Below, in pieces: positions 18,740 to 26,857 of a stretch of DNA of 64,000 nucleotides. The translations under genes were made by a program, and so were the position numbers. Source of the DNA: Streptacidiphilus jeojiense. Its GTDB lineage: Bacteria; Actinomycetota; Actinomycetes; Streptomycetales; Streptomycetaceae. Positions within the stretch are counted from its first letter, which is position 1. Every line of letters starts with the position of its first letter. The stretch is taken from the NCBI RefSeq assembly GCF_000719095.1, contig NZ_JOEH01000030.1, forward strand, positions 1-64,000, written 5' to 3'. The notes beneath the pieces are model-generated. The model had not been told where the DNA came from. It ran no database searches and saw only the letters and a list, made by a program, of their open reading frames with translations.

Positions 18740-19963
18740 TCATGCCGCAACCGGCACATCCACGTCCACGGCCACGGTCACTGTCACCGTCGCGGGGCGC
18801 CGGAGCACCGCTCGGATGCCGAGGGCCAGCGCGACCGCGAGGCTGGCCCAGACCGCGACTCCGGCCTGTACCTCCAGCGGGGTCCAGCGTGTGGCACGGG
18901 CGAAGTCCCAGTACCAGTGGCTGCTCCAGCGGGCGTAGAGCTCGGAGAGGAACGCTCCCGCCAGGAGGTTGTAGGCCAGCCCGCTCCAGAACTCGGCCAC
19001 CAGCACCCCGGCTGCGGCCCAGGCCAGGTACTGGGCCGCGCTCGCGGTGCTGAACAGCAGCATCGCGGCCAGGGACAGGCCCACAGCTGCTCCGGCCTCC
19101 TGCGGCCTGCGCCAGGCGATCCAGGCGCCGGTGGCTGCGGCGAGCAGGACCACGGAGAAGCGTCCTGGACCGACCCAGAGATGGATCCAGTGCAGCGGCA
19201 CGCCCATCAGAGCGGCGAGGTGCGGCAGGCCCCAGGGCCGGTATGAGATCCCCGCATAGCTGAGGACGTCGGCGTGGACCTGCTTCGGGTAGCGCAGCAT
19301 GGGCCCGGACCACAGGGCGGCGAGGGTCGCGGCCAGGGCGACGGCGAAGCGGTAGCCGTGGCCGCGGCCCAGGCGGAAGGCGGCGATCAGCAGGGCCGGG
19401 ACCGCCACCACCGGGACGATCTTGATGCTCAGCGCCAGCCCGAGGGCGATCCCGGCCTGGAGCGGGAGCCGGCGCCGGGTCAGCAACCAGGCGGAGAGCA
19501 GGGTGAGGGCCGCGAAGACCGGGTCGGTGTTCCCGTGGAATCCGGAGACGGCGACCAGTACCGGGCTGAGCGCGACCGCAGTCCCGCACCAGCGGGCCCG
19601 CCGGACGCCCATCCTGGTGCGGGTGAGTTCAAACACCAGCAGGCAGGTCAGCAGGTCGGCGAGGATCGCGGGGAGGCGAATGAGCAGCGGCATCGGAGCG
19701 CCGTAGACGGCCAGCCGTGACATGCCGGCGAGCAGGATTCCGGTGAGCGGACCGTGGTTGTAGCGCGTGAGTCCTGGGACGCCGTAGACACCGACCGGGC
19801 CGGTGTGGGCGATGACCCGCGCGAATCGGATGAAGGTTCGCACGTCATCGGTTCCGTGCGTGGTCGCCGCGATGGCGGCCTTCGCTGCCGCTGCAGCCAG
19901 CCCGACCAGGAGGACTGTCGTGCGGGCGCGCTGCGGCGAGGTCGCCGGTCCAGAGGTGGCCAT
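18740..19963 (-). CDS. GT-C (GT87-like) polyprenol-dependent membrane glycosyltransferase
   Basis: About 407 residues from the ATG at 19963; an earlier in-frame start at 20065 adds a Pro-rich stretch. Around ten hydrophobic helices are visible. The first loop has THGTDDVRTFIRFARVI and RYNHGPLTG, and a later loop has GFHGNTDPVFAAL, a pattern of actinobacterial alpha-mannosyltransferases that use polyprenyl-phosphate sugars at the outer membrane face. The product would be a cell-envelope glycan. It converges on the AfsR-like gene with a seven-base gap. Confidence 0.8.
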   Translation of the reverse strand: MATSGPATSPQRARTTVLLVGLAAAAAKAAIAATTHGTDDVRTFIRFARVIAHTGPVGVYGVPGLTRYNHGPLTGILLAGMSRLAVYGAPMPLLIRLPAILADLLTCLLVFELTRTRMGVRRARWCGTAVALSPVLVAVSGFHGNTDPVFAALTLLSAWLLTRRRLPLQAGIALGLALSIKIVPVVAVPALLIAAFRLGRGHGYRFAVALAATLAALWSGPMLRYPKQVHADVLSYAGISYRPWGLPHLAALMGVPLHWIHLWVGPGRFSVVLLAAATGAWIAWRRPQEAGAAVGLSLAAMLLFSTASAAQYLAWAAAGVLVAEFWSGLAYNLLAGAFLSELYARWSSHWYWDFARATRWTPLEVQAGVAVWASLAVALALGIRAVLRRPATVTVTVAVDVDVPVAA

Positions 19964-20163
19964 GCCGGGAAACCCTAGTGGCGTCCCACGCGTTCCTTGC
20001 CTCGACGCGGGCGGCCCAGCAGGCATTTCAGTCGTTGGAGTGATGGGGCGGGACGACGGGACCACCTGTGCACCATCAACGCCGGTGCACTGACGCCACG
20101 TGCAGAGATCGGCCGCAGTGCTGGGGTGGCCTGCGCCCCGGCGCCGGCCACCGTGTCACACTG

Positions 20164-21600
20164 CTACTCCCGCCAGGAATTGAGTGCCCGAGTCCCCCTG
20201 AGGACCTCGGCGAGGATCGCGCAGCCGCGCCTCACCTCGGCTGCGGACGCGGAACCGTAGCCGAGGACCAGTCCGTGGACGCGAGGTTCCCCGTGGTGAT
20301 GGCGTTCTGTCGTCTCCACCAGAACGCCGCGTGCCTGGGCTTCGGCCACGATCAGGGGCGCGATGTCCGCAGGGAGCTTGAGCATCACGTGCAGGCCGGC
20401 GGCGTCACCGCTGACCCGGTCTCCCAGCAGGTCGACGATGACCGCTCTGCGCCGTGCGTATTCGAGACGCATGCGGTGGAGGTGTCGGTCGAGGTCGCCG
20501 GATTCCAGCAGGGTCGCCACCGCGTGCTGGACCGGACCTGCGGTGCGGTCGCCCAGTTCCTCGCGGCGACGGGAGACCGCCTGGAGCAGCTCGCTGGGGG
20601 CGATCAGCCAGCCCAGGCCCACGTCGGGGCTGAGCGACTTCGAGAGCGTGCCGACGAGTACGACGTGTTCGGGAGCGTGGCCGTACAGCGTGTTGAGCGG
20701 CGCGACGTCGTAGCGGAACTCGGCGTCGTAGTCGTCCTCGACGATGACGGTGCCGGTCCGCGCGGCCCACTCGATGAGCTGTAGGCGGCGATCGCTCGGG
20801 AGTCTGCCGCCGAGAGGGAACTGATGGGCCGGTGTGGTGTAGAGGACGGTGAGGTCGTCGGGGAGCTCCGAGATCAGGACCCCGTGGTCGTCCACGGGGA
20901 TCGGCGTGATGGTGGCACCGCGGGAGGCCATGATGTTCCGGGCCACCCGGTAGCCGGGTTCCTCGATGCCCACGCGATCACCGCTGCGGACCAGGGTGGC
21001 GGCGAGGACGTCGAGTCCGTGGCCGGTTCCCCTGGTGATCATGATGTTCTCCACCCGCGCCGGGACGGCACGCGACCTGCGCAGATGGTCGACCAACAGC
21101 ATCCTCAGATGCATCAGTCCGAAGGGGGTCGAGTCGTCCGCCAGCGACAGCGTCCCCACGGCCCGCCAGGCCCGACGCCAGGCCGCCTCGTCGTAGCCGA
21201 ACACCCATGGCTTCCCGGAGCGCAGGTCGACCACGCCCTCCTGCGGTGGCTCCGGCGGGTGGACAGGCATGGCGGAGGCGCCTGTCACCGCCCCGGGTCC
21301 CGACTTGACGGGTGGGTGGTTCGGAAGGTCGGAGGCGTCCGCGACGAAGGTGCCGGAGCCGTGCTCGCCCCGCAGCCAGCCCTCAGCGGTGAGCTGCTGG
21401 TACGCCTCGGTGACGACGATCCGGCTGACGCCCAGCTTCCGGGCGAGGACCCGACTCGAAGGGAGCCTCTCGCCGGCCCGCACGGCGCCGCGCAGCAGCG
21501 CTTCGTGCAGTTGGTCGCGAACCTGCACATTCAGGGGCAGTTCCGACTCCCGGTCGACGGCGATCGGCAGGTCGGCGTGGTCGCGCACGTGCTTCTCCAA
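20164..21600 (-). CDS. MocR/PdxR-family PLP-dependent regulator
   Basis: A 478-residue fusion. Residues 20-95 form a GntR-type winged helix (LNVQVRDQLHEALLRGAVR, LARKLGVSRIVVTEAYQQL, WLRGEHGSGTFVA). Residues 120-478 are an aminotransferase class I fold with YTTPAHQFPLGGRL, VIVEDDYDAEFRYD and the PLP lysine in GTLSKSLSPDVGLGWL. Proteins of this design sense PLP or an amino-compound adduct. It diverges from a PNPOx-fold gene at 21668, the arrangement typical of PdxR with vitamin B6 genes. It also sits at the left edge of the biosynthetic cluster and may regulate its first operon. Confidence 0.92.
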   Translation of the reverse strand: MEKHVRDHADLPIAVDRESELPLNVQVRDQLHEALLRGAVRAGERLPSSRVLARKLGVSRIVVTEAYQQLTAEGWLRGEHGSGTFVADASDLPNHPPVKSGPGAVTGASAMPVHPPEPPQEGVVDLRSGKPWVFGYDEAAWRRAWRAVGTLSLADDSTPFGLMHLRMLLVDHLRRSRAVPARVENIMITRGTGHGLDVLAATLVRSGDRVGIEEPGYRVARNIMASRGATITPIPVDDHGVLISELPDDLTVLYTTPAHQFPLGGRLPSDRRLQLIEWAARTGTVIVEDDYDAEFRYDVAPLNTLYGHAPEHVVLVGTLSKSLSPDVGLGWLIAPSELLQAVSRRREELGDRTAGPVQHAVATLLESGDLDRHLHRMRLEYARRRAVIVDLLGDRVSGDAAGLHVMLKLPADIAPLIVAEAQARGVLVETTERHHHGEPRVHGLVLGYGSASAAEVRRGCAILAEVLRGTRALNSWRE

Positions 21601-21667
21601 GTGGTCTCTACCAAACAGAGGGAAGTGGGTATGGTCGCCTCATCGAGCTGCTCGTAATTTATCGATC

Positions 21668-22300
21668 ATGCTCTCCACCACTCACCGGACCAGGTTGAAC
21701 CGCGCCAAGGAACGAGGCCTGACCGACCGCACCGATCTCTACTCCGTGCTGGACGCCGGCATGGTCTGTCACCTCGGGGTAATCATCGACGACGGCCCCG
21801 TGGTGATCCCGACGGGGTACGGGAGGATCGAGGACACCCTGTACCTGCACGGTTCGAGCGGCGCCCGGTCGCTGCGCACCGGTGGCCAGGTATGTGTGAC
21901 CGTCACGCACCTGGACGGAGTGGTCCTGGCCCGATCGGTCTTCAACCACTCCATGAACTACCGCTCGGCGATGATCTACGGCGAGGCGCGCAGGGTGGAG
22001 GACCCGGCCGAGCGACTGGCCGGACTCCGGGCGATCACGGACCAGTTGGCCCCCGGCCAGTGGGAGGCGACCCGGCAGCCGAACGCCAGGGAGCTGGCGG
22101 CGACCCTCGTGCTGGCCGTTCCGCTGGCGGAGGCGTCGGTCAAGGTCAGGACGGGCGCCCCGCTGGACGAGGAGGAGGACTACGCCCTGGCCGTATGGGC
22201 AGGCGTGTTGCCGCGGACCGAGATCTGGGGCCCGCTTCAGCCGGACCCCCGGCTCGAGGACGGAATCCCCGTGCCCGAGCACCTCAGGGCGAGGCAGTGA
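21668..22300 (+). CDS. PNPOx-fold (FMN-binding split barrel) protein
   Basis: A 210-residue protein with the split-barrel pattern of flavin or pyridoxamine-phosphate oxidase relatives: LYSVLDAGMVCHLGVIIDDG, VVIPTGYGRIEDTLYLHGSS, VTHLDGVVLARSVFNHSMNY and SAMIYGEARRVEDP. The ATG at 21668 fits the family start (RTRLNRAKERGL). It is the first gene of the rightward run and overlaps the next by four bases. Beside a MocR regulator, a role in PLP supply for the two cluster aminotransferases is attractive, but a generic flavin reductase role is equally open. Confidence 0.82.
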   Translation: MLSTTHRTRLNRAKERGLTDRTDLYSVLDAGMVCHLGVIIDDGPVVIPTGYGRIEDTLYLHGSSGARSLRTGGQVCVTVTHLDGVVLARSVFNHSMNYRSAMIYGEARRVEDPAERLAGLRAITDQLAPGQWEATRQPNARELAATLVLAVPLAEASVKVRTGAPLDEEEDYALAVWAGVLPRTEIWGPLQPDPRLEDGIPVPEHLRARQ

Positions 22301-23328
22301 CCTCAAAGGCCCCCGCTCCCACGCACTCCCGCCAGTCGGCGGATCTCCTGCTGGACCTGTGTCAGGGACTCTGGGCGGCGCGGGCGGTGCACGCGGCCGT
22401 TGAGTTCGGTATCGCCGACCATCTCGCGGACCGAACGCATACGGCTGCTGAACTTGCCGAGCTGACCAGGACGCATCCTCCCTCGCTGCACCGGTTGCTG
22501 CGGGCTCTGGTCACTGTCGGCGTCCTGGTGGAGTCCGGACCCGGCCGGTTCGCCTTGAGCCCGGTCGGCAGCACCCTGCGCACCGGTGTCGCCGGCTCGC
22601 TCGCCGCCCACGTTCTCGTGGAGCTGGGCGAGAGCCGACACCGGGCCTGGGGCGAGCTGACCTACGCCCTCAGAACCGGGGAGTCGTCCTTCGAGTACGC
22701 CGTCGGGCAAACCCCGTGGCAGCTCTTCCAAGCCGATCCCGAGGCCGGCCGCACCCTGGGCCGGGCAATGGCCGGCCTGACGGAGAACATCCTTCAGGCC
22801 GTGCTGGAGGCATACGACCTCACCCGTTTCACCCGCATCGTGGATGTGGGCGGGAACGAGGGCGATTTCCTGGACGCGGTGCTGGCGGCCGTCCCCCGAG
22901 CTACCGGTGTCCTCTTCGATCTGCCCTATGTGGTCGAGAACGCTCGCGTGAAGGGCCACCGCACCTTGGCCGAACGCGGCGAACTGATCGGCGGTGACTT
23001 CTTCCGTGAGGTCCCGTCCGACGGTGACCTCTACCTGCTCAAGTGGGTGCTGCACGACTGGGGTGACCAGGACTGCCGCACCATTCTGGGCAACTGCCGC
23101 AAGGCGATCCGGGCGGACGGGACGCTGCTGGTGCTGAACGTCGTGCTCCCGGAGGGCTGCGCGTCGCATCCCGGGGCCCTGAGCGACCTCAACATGCTCG
23201 TGTTCGGCAGCGGCCGGGAACGCACCGAGGAGGAGTTCCGCTCGCTCTTCACCGAGGCGGGGTTCCGCCTGACCCGGGTGATTCCGCTGGGTGCGAGGGA
23301 CAGCCTGCTCGAACTCCTTCCCGCCTGA
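22297..23328 (+). CDS. family 2 O-methyltransferase-like, SAM-dependent
   Basis: A 343-residue protein beginning at a GTG inside a GTGA overlap with the previous stop, so translation is coupled. An N-terminal dimerisation winged helix (LLLDLCQGLWAARAVHAAVE, LHRLLRALVTVGVL) precedes the Rossmann domain: RIVDVGGNEGDFLDAVLA (SAM loop with Asn for the usual third Gly), GVLFDLPYVVENA, IGGDFFREVPSDGDLYLLKW and LHDWGDQDC with the catalytic-type His. Family members usually methylate hydroxyls of natural products but some act on nitrogen. It is part of a methylation set with the next two genes. Confidence 0.9.
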   Translation: MTSKAPAPTHSRQSADLLLDLCQGLWAARAVHAAVEFGIADHLADRTHTAAELAELTRTHPPSLHRLLRALVTVGVLVESGPGRFALSPVGSTLRTGVAGSLAAHVLVELGESRHRAWGELTYALRTGESSFEYAVGQTPWQLFQADPEAGRTLGRAMAGLTENILQAVLEAYDLTRFTRIVDVGGNEGDFLDAVLAAVPRATGVLFDLPYVVENARVKGHRTLAERGELIGGDFFREVPSDGDLYLLKWVLHDWGDQDCRTILGNCRKAIRADGTLLVLNVVLPEGCASHPGALSDLNMLVFGSGRERTEEEFRSLFTEAGFRLTRVIPLGARDSLLELLPA

Positions 23329-23375
23329 CTTTTTTTCCTACCACCGACCCACCTCAAAGATTTGGCTGCCGAAAA

Positions 23376-24086
23376 ATGGGAACAGACGACCGCATTCAGG
23401 TCATCGAACGTGTCTTCCAGGGCGAGGCCGACGAATGGCACCAGCTCGCCCGCCGCTATCAGACCCGCTACGACGAGATGTTGGGCGAACTGGTGTCGCG
23501 GGTCCGCGTGCCGAGTGGCGCCCGGATCCTCGACCTGGGGTGCGGAAGCGGTGTCCTCGCCGAGATCATGCTGGAGCGGTTTCCCGACTCGCAGGTGACG
23601 CTGCTGGACCTCTCCTCGAACATGATCGCTGCGGCCGAGCGGCGGCTTGAGCGCTTCGGCTCCCGGGCGAGCTTCGTCGAGGGCAGGTTCGAGGACATGC
23701 CCGAGGGGCCGTTCGACGCGGTCGTCTCCACACTCGCCCTGCACCACCTCGGCACCGACGAGGAGAAGCGCACTCAGTATGCCCGGATCCTCGGCTCGCT
23801 CACGCCGGGCGGCAGCTTCTGGCAGGGCGAGTACGTGCTCTCGTCGAGCCCCGAGGACTCCGAGCTCAACGAGGACGCGTGGGCGGACTGGCTGCGCACC
23901 AAGGACTTCTCCGAGGAGGAGGTCCTGCAGTTGCGTGAGCGCGTCGGCCACAACGACCGCCCCGCCCCGCTGGTCGACCAGTTGCGGTGGCTCGACGAGC
24001 TCGGATTCACCCGGGTCGACTGCACCTGGCGGTACATCAAGTTCGCGGTCTTCGGCGGGCATGCGCCTGGTCGACCGAACTCCTGA
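23376..24086 (+). CDS. class I SAM-dependent methyltransferase
   Basis: A 236-residue protein. SAM motif I reads [17 protein letters not shown], motif [20 protein letters not shown], then [20 protein letters not shown] and [11 protein letters not shown]. The C-terminal part ([20 protein letters not shown]) resembles small-molecule N-, O- or C-methyltransferases with an added lid. It has an ATG at 23376, 47 bases after the previous gene. With two methyltransferases, the product probably carries methyl groups. In a hydrazine pathway an N-methyl group is one possibility (inference). Confidence 0.9.
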   Translation: MGTDDRIQVIERVFQGEADEWHQLARRYQTRYDEMLGELVSRVRVPSGARILDLGCGSGVLAEIMLERFPDSQVTLLDLSSNMIAAAERRLERFGSRASFVEGRFEDMPEGPFDAVVSTLALHHLGTDEEKRTQYARILGSLTPGGSFWQGEYVLSSSPEDSELNEDAWADWLRTKDFSEEEVLQLRERVGHNDRPAPLVDQLRWLDELGFTRVDCTWRYIKFAVFGGHAPGRPNS

Positions 24087-24127
24087 CCACTGCGACAACT
24101 TCACCGAGAGACGAGGACGTCACCAAC

Positions 24128-25336
24128 ATGAGTGCCACCTTCAGCAGCGCCAAGCAACTGTTCTTCACATCCGAGTCGGTGACCGAGGGCCACCCGGACA
24201 AGATCGCGGACCAGATCTCCGACGCGGTGCTCGACGCGCACCTGGCGCAGGACCCGAACGCCCGGGTCGCCTGCGAGACCGTCGTCAAGGGCGGGTTCGC
24301 CATGCTGCTCGGAGAGATCAGGAGCCGTGCGCAGGTCGACTACGAGGCTGTGGCGCGCGAGGTCATCCGCGACATCGGCTACACCGACCCCGCGCTCGGC
24401 TTCGACTGCAAGAACTCGTCGATCCTGGTCTCCCTGGTGCAGCAGTCGCCCGACATCTCCGGTGCCATCGACCACGCCGTCGACTTCGAGACGAGCGGGC
24501 CGGCCGGGGTGGAGACCATCGGCGCGGGGGACCAGGGCATGATGACGGGCTTCGCCGCCGACGAGACCCCCGACCTGATGCCGCTGCCGATCTCCCTGGC
24601 GCACCGCATCACCCAGCGGCTGGCCCAGGTCCGCAAGGACGGCACGCTGGCGTACCTGCGACCCGACGGCAAGAGCCAGGTCACCGTCGAGTACTCCGAG
24701 GGCCGCCCGCTGCGGGTCGACACGATCCTGGTGCTGACCCAGCACGACGAGTCGGTGGACGAGAAGCAGGTCCACGAGGACCTGCGCACCCATGTCATCG
24801 AGGCGGTCATACCGGCCGATCTGCTGGACGACCGCACGAAGGTCTACAGCAACACCACGGGGACGTTCATCGTCGGCGGCCCGGTCGTCGACACCGGGCT
24901 GACCGGCCGGAAGCTGCAGGTCGACACCTACGGTGGCGCGGCCCGGCACGGTGGCGGGGCATTCAGCGGCAAGGACGCCACCAAGGTGGACCGCTCGGGT
25001 GCCTACGCGGGCCGCTACGTCGCCAAGAACGTGGTCGCAGCAGGCCTGGCCTCCCGCTTCGAGCTCCAGGTCGCCTACGCCGTCGGCATGGCCCGACCGC
25101 TGTCCGTCTCCTTCGAGACCTTCGGCACGCACACGGTCCCGGAGGAGTCGATTCTCAAGGCCGTCAACGAGGTGTTCGACCTGCGTCCCGGCGGGATCAT
25201 CCAGGGCCTGGGACTGCGTCAGGTCAAGTACCGCCCGGTGGCCGCCTACGGACACTTCGGCCGTCCGGACCTCGACCTTCCCTGGGAGCGCACGGACAAG
25301 GCGGAGGCGCTTCGCCAGGCCGTGGGCCTGGACTGA
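24128..25336 (+). CDS. metK: S-adenosylmethionine synthetase, cluster copy
   Basis: A 402-residue full-length enzyme making SAM from methionine and ATP. Signature loops are intact: [49 protein letters not shown], and the phosphate loop [19 protein letters not shown] (commonly DPTKVDRSAAY). The start is the ATG at 24128 after GACGAGGAC. It follows two methyltransferase genes in the same orientation, indicating local SAM supply. A SAM-I riboswitch 1.3 kb downstream senses the same metabolite. Streptomycetes normally carry a housekeeping metK elsewhere, so this is likely a second copy (inference). Confidence 0.95.
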   Translation: MSATFSSAKQLFFTSESVTEGHPDKIADQISDAVLDAHLAQDPNARVACETVVKGGFAMLLGEIRSRAQVDYEAVAREVIRDIGYTDPALGFDCKNSSILVSLVQQSPDISGAIDHAVDFETSGPAGVETIGAGDQGMMTGFAADETPDLMPLPISLAHRITQRLAQVRKDGTLAYLRPDGKSQVTVEYSEGRPLRVDTILVLTQHDESVDEKQVHEDLRTHVIEAVIPADLLDDRTKVYSNTTGTFIVGGPVVDTGLTGRKLQVDTYGGAARHGGGAFSGKDATKVDRSGAYAGRYVAKNVVAAGLASRFELQVAYAVGMARPLSVSFETFGTHTVPEESILKAVNEVFDLRPGGIIQGLGLRQVKYRPVAAYGHFGRPDLDLPWERTDKAEALRQAVGLD

Positions 25337-25386
25337 TCCAGGTCGGAACGGCGGGTCGTCGAGGCAATCCGAAGGGAGGGAGCCCG

Positions 25387-26517
25387 ATGCCGGGCACCGT
25401 CATCAAACAGTGCGACAGCACGGACTGGCTGCCCCCCTTCCGCCCGGGGCCGCTGACCCACGACCCGGTGGGGGCGGTCAGGCTGGGGCTCGGTGAAAGT
25501 GGCACCGAGCCCCGGGCCGAGGTACTCCAGGCCATCGCCCGCGAGGTTCCGCTGGCGGGGCGCTACCCGGATGCCACCGCAGGGGCGCTCACCGAGGCCC
25601 TGGCCGCGCTCCACGGCGTCGCGCCTGAGAACATCGTCGTCGGCAACGGCATCGACGAGTTGCTGCTGTTCGTCTCGCTGGCGTTCCTCGGCCCCGGCAG
25701 GCCCGGCGTCGTCTCGGCCGGAACCTACCCGGGCCATGCCGCGGCGGTGGATGCGGTACGGGCAGCGCGGATCACGGTGCCGCTGCGCGGGTACCGGGTC
25801 GACGCGGCCGGTGTCGCCGGGGCGTTGTCCCCCGGCGTCGCGGCCGCCGTCGTGTGCAACCCGCACAACCCCACGGGCACGGTGCTGTCCCAGCAGGAGG
25901 TCTCGCTCCTCGTGGAAGCCGCCGTCGGCAGCGACGCGGTCCTGGTCGTGGACGAGGCGTACATGGAATTCGCCGAGCCCGATCGCGCCCGCTCCGCCCT
26001 CGAACACGTTCGGAGCGGAAAGCCGGTGGTGGTGCTGCGCACCTTCTCGAAGATATACGGGCTGGCCGGCCTGCGCTGCGGCTACGCGGTCGCCCCCCGG
26101 GAACTCGCGGAGCAGCTGCGCAAGGTCAAGAACGTCGTGGTGTTCAATGTGAACCGGTTTGCCCTGGCCGCGGCCTCGGCCTCATTGCGCCATTCCGGAT
26201 TCGTCGCGGAGGAGCGAGAGCGGGTCCGCGGCCTGGCGGACACGTTCGCCAAGGGGATCCGCAGTCTCGGATGGATCAGAGCTGTTCCGTCGGCGGCAAA
26301 CTTCGTCTTCTGCGAGACGAGTTACCCGGCGCTGTCGGTCAGCACGGAGCTGGAGCGCCACGGCGTCCTGGTGCGCCCCTGCCACGATCTCGGATTCCCG
26401 AACGGAATAAGGGTTTCCATAGGCGGTGAGCCAGAAATCCAGGCGTGCCTGAAAGCGCTCTCAAGGATACGTACAAGCAGGTCAAGCGGCATGCTTCGGG
26501 CGAACTCGGACATTTAA
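25387..26517 (+). CDS. HisC-like PLP aminotransferase
   Basis: A 376-residue fold-type I aminotransferase of the histidinol-phosphate branch. The ATG at 25387 follows GAAGGGAGGGA. Key blocks are VRLGLGESGTEPRAEVLQAI, VGNGIDELL, VVCNPHNPTGTVLSQQEV, VLVVDEAYMEF and the PLP lysine in TFSKIYGLAGLRCGY (about Lys222). It ends the first cluster run and is followed by a hairpin. No histidine genes are nearby, so it likely works on a pathway amino or keto acid. Cobalamin-type HisC relatives are ruled out by context only weakly. Confidence 0.9.
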   Translation: MPGTVIKQCDSTDWLPPFRPGPLTHDPVGAVRLGLGESGTEPRAEVLQAIAREVPLAGRYPDATAGALTEALAALHGVAPENIVVGNGIDELLLFVSLAFLGPGRPGVVSAGTYPGHAAAVDAVRAARITVPLRGYRVDAAGVAGALSPGVAAAVVCNPHNPTGTVLSQQEVSLLVEAAVGSDAVLVVDEAYMEFAEPDRARSALEHVRSGKPVVVLRTFSKIYGLAGLRCGYAVAPRELAEQLRKVKNVVVFNVNRFALAAASASLRHSGFVAEERERVRGLADTFAKGIRSLGWIRAVPSAANFVFCETSYPALSVSTELERHGVLVRPCHDLGFPNGIRVSIGGEPEIQACLKALSRIRTSRSSGMLRANSDI

Positions 26518-26521
26518 TCGA

Positions 26522-26540
26522 TGTCTCAGCGGGTGAGACA
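26522..26540 (+). terminator. stem-loop after the aminotransferase gene
   Basis: tgtctca (26522-26528) and tgagaca (26534-26540) form a perfect seven-base stem with a five-base GC loop, followed by cctttgc. It comes five bases after the stop codon. It probably ends the 21.7-26.5 kb transcript, so the SAM riboswitch leader has its own promoter. TTGACA at 26549 may be its -35 box; no clear -10 box was found at the right distance. Confidence 0.55.
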
Positions 26541-26604
26541 CCTTTGCGTTGACATGAGCTCATCGGTAATCTGTTCGTCATCGGAAGTAGTGGTATTCAA
26601 GTAG

Positions 26605-26737
26605 TTCATCTAGAGGGGTGTAGGGAACGGCCCGTCGATCCCCCAGCAACCTCCCCGAGCGCGCATTGTTCCTTCAAAGGAAGCGATCAGGGTGGTGCTA
26701 ATTCCGGCCCGCGCCAGAGTGGCGCGGGAAAGATGAG
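26605..26737 (+). promoter_or_regulatory. SAM-I (S-box) riboswitch
   Basis: The block order of an S-box aptamer is complete. P1 left is TTCATCT (26605-26611), pairing with AGATGAG (26731-26737). AGAGGGGTGTAGGGA, GGCCCGTCGATCCC and CAGCAACC form P2 and the kink-turn region. An extended P3 arm contains GTTCCTT/AAGGAAGC. GGTGCTAATTCC is the ligand and J3/4 region, and the P4 hairpin CCCGCGCCA/TGGCGCGGG is perfect. The aptamer precedes the MFS exporter and, by read-through, probably the whole 26.9-44.0 kb run. SAM binding normally lowers expression of downstream genes. Confidence 0.9.
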
Positions 26738-26753
26738 TGAGAGGATCTCGCAC

Positions 26754-26807
26754 ATGGTGCGCGTAAACAAGCATGGTTCCCGTATCCGATTCCGCCGCCT
26801 GTTCTAA
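26754..26807 (+). CDS. possible 17-codon leader peptide in the SAM riboswitch leader
   Basis: Between the aptamer and the exporter start an ATG at 26754 follows GAGAGG at a normal distance and encodes MVRVNKHGSRIRFRRLF before TAA. An in-frame ATG at 26733, in the closing P1 helix, would give 24 residues. The peptide is strongly basic. If translated, it could couple ribosome movement to the switch or serve as the expression platform. Chance occurrence cannot be excluded for so short a frame. Confidence 0.3.
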   Translation: MVRVNKHGSRIRFRRLF

Positions 26808-26857
26808 CCCGTTTCCATCGGGCTGGATCGGGCGCGTCTCGGAAGCGGGGGTTTCCT

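Noticed and set aside
25387..26517. Histidine biosynthesis gene hisC
   Set aside because: Only family-level similarity; no other his genes, and it lies in a transcription run with methyltransferases and metK.
26549..26572. Sigma-70-like promoter TTGACA...TAATCT before the SAM riboswitch
   Set aside because: The spacing between the boxes is only 12 bases, so the pair is not credible although TTGACA itself may be used.
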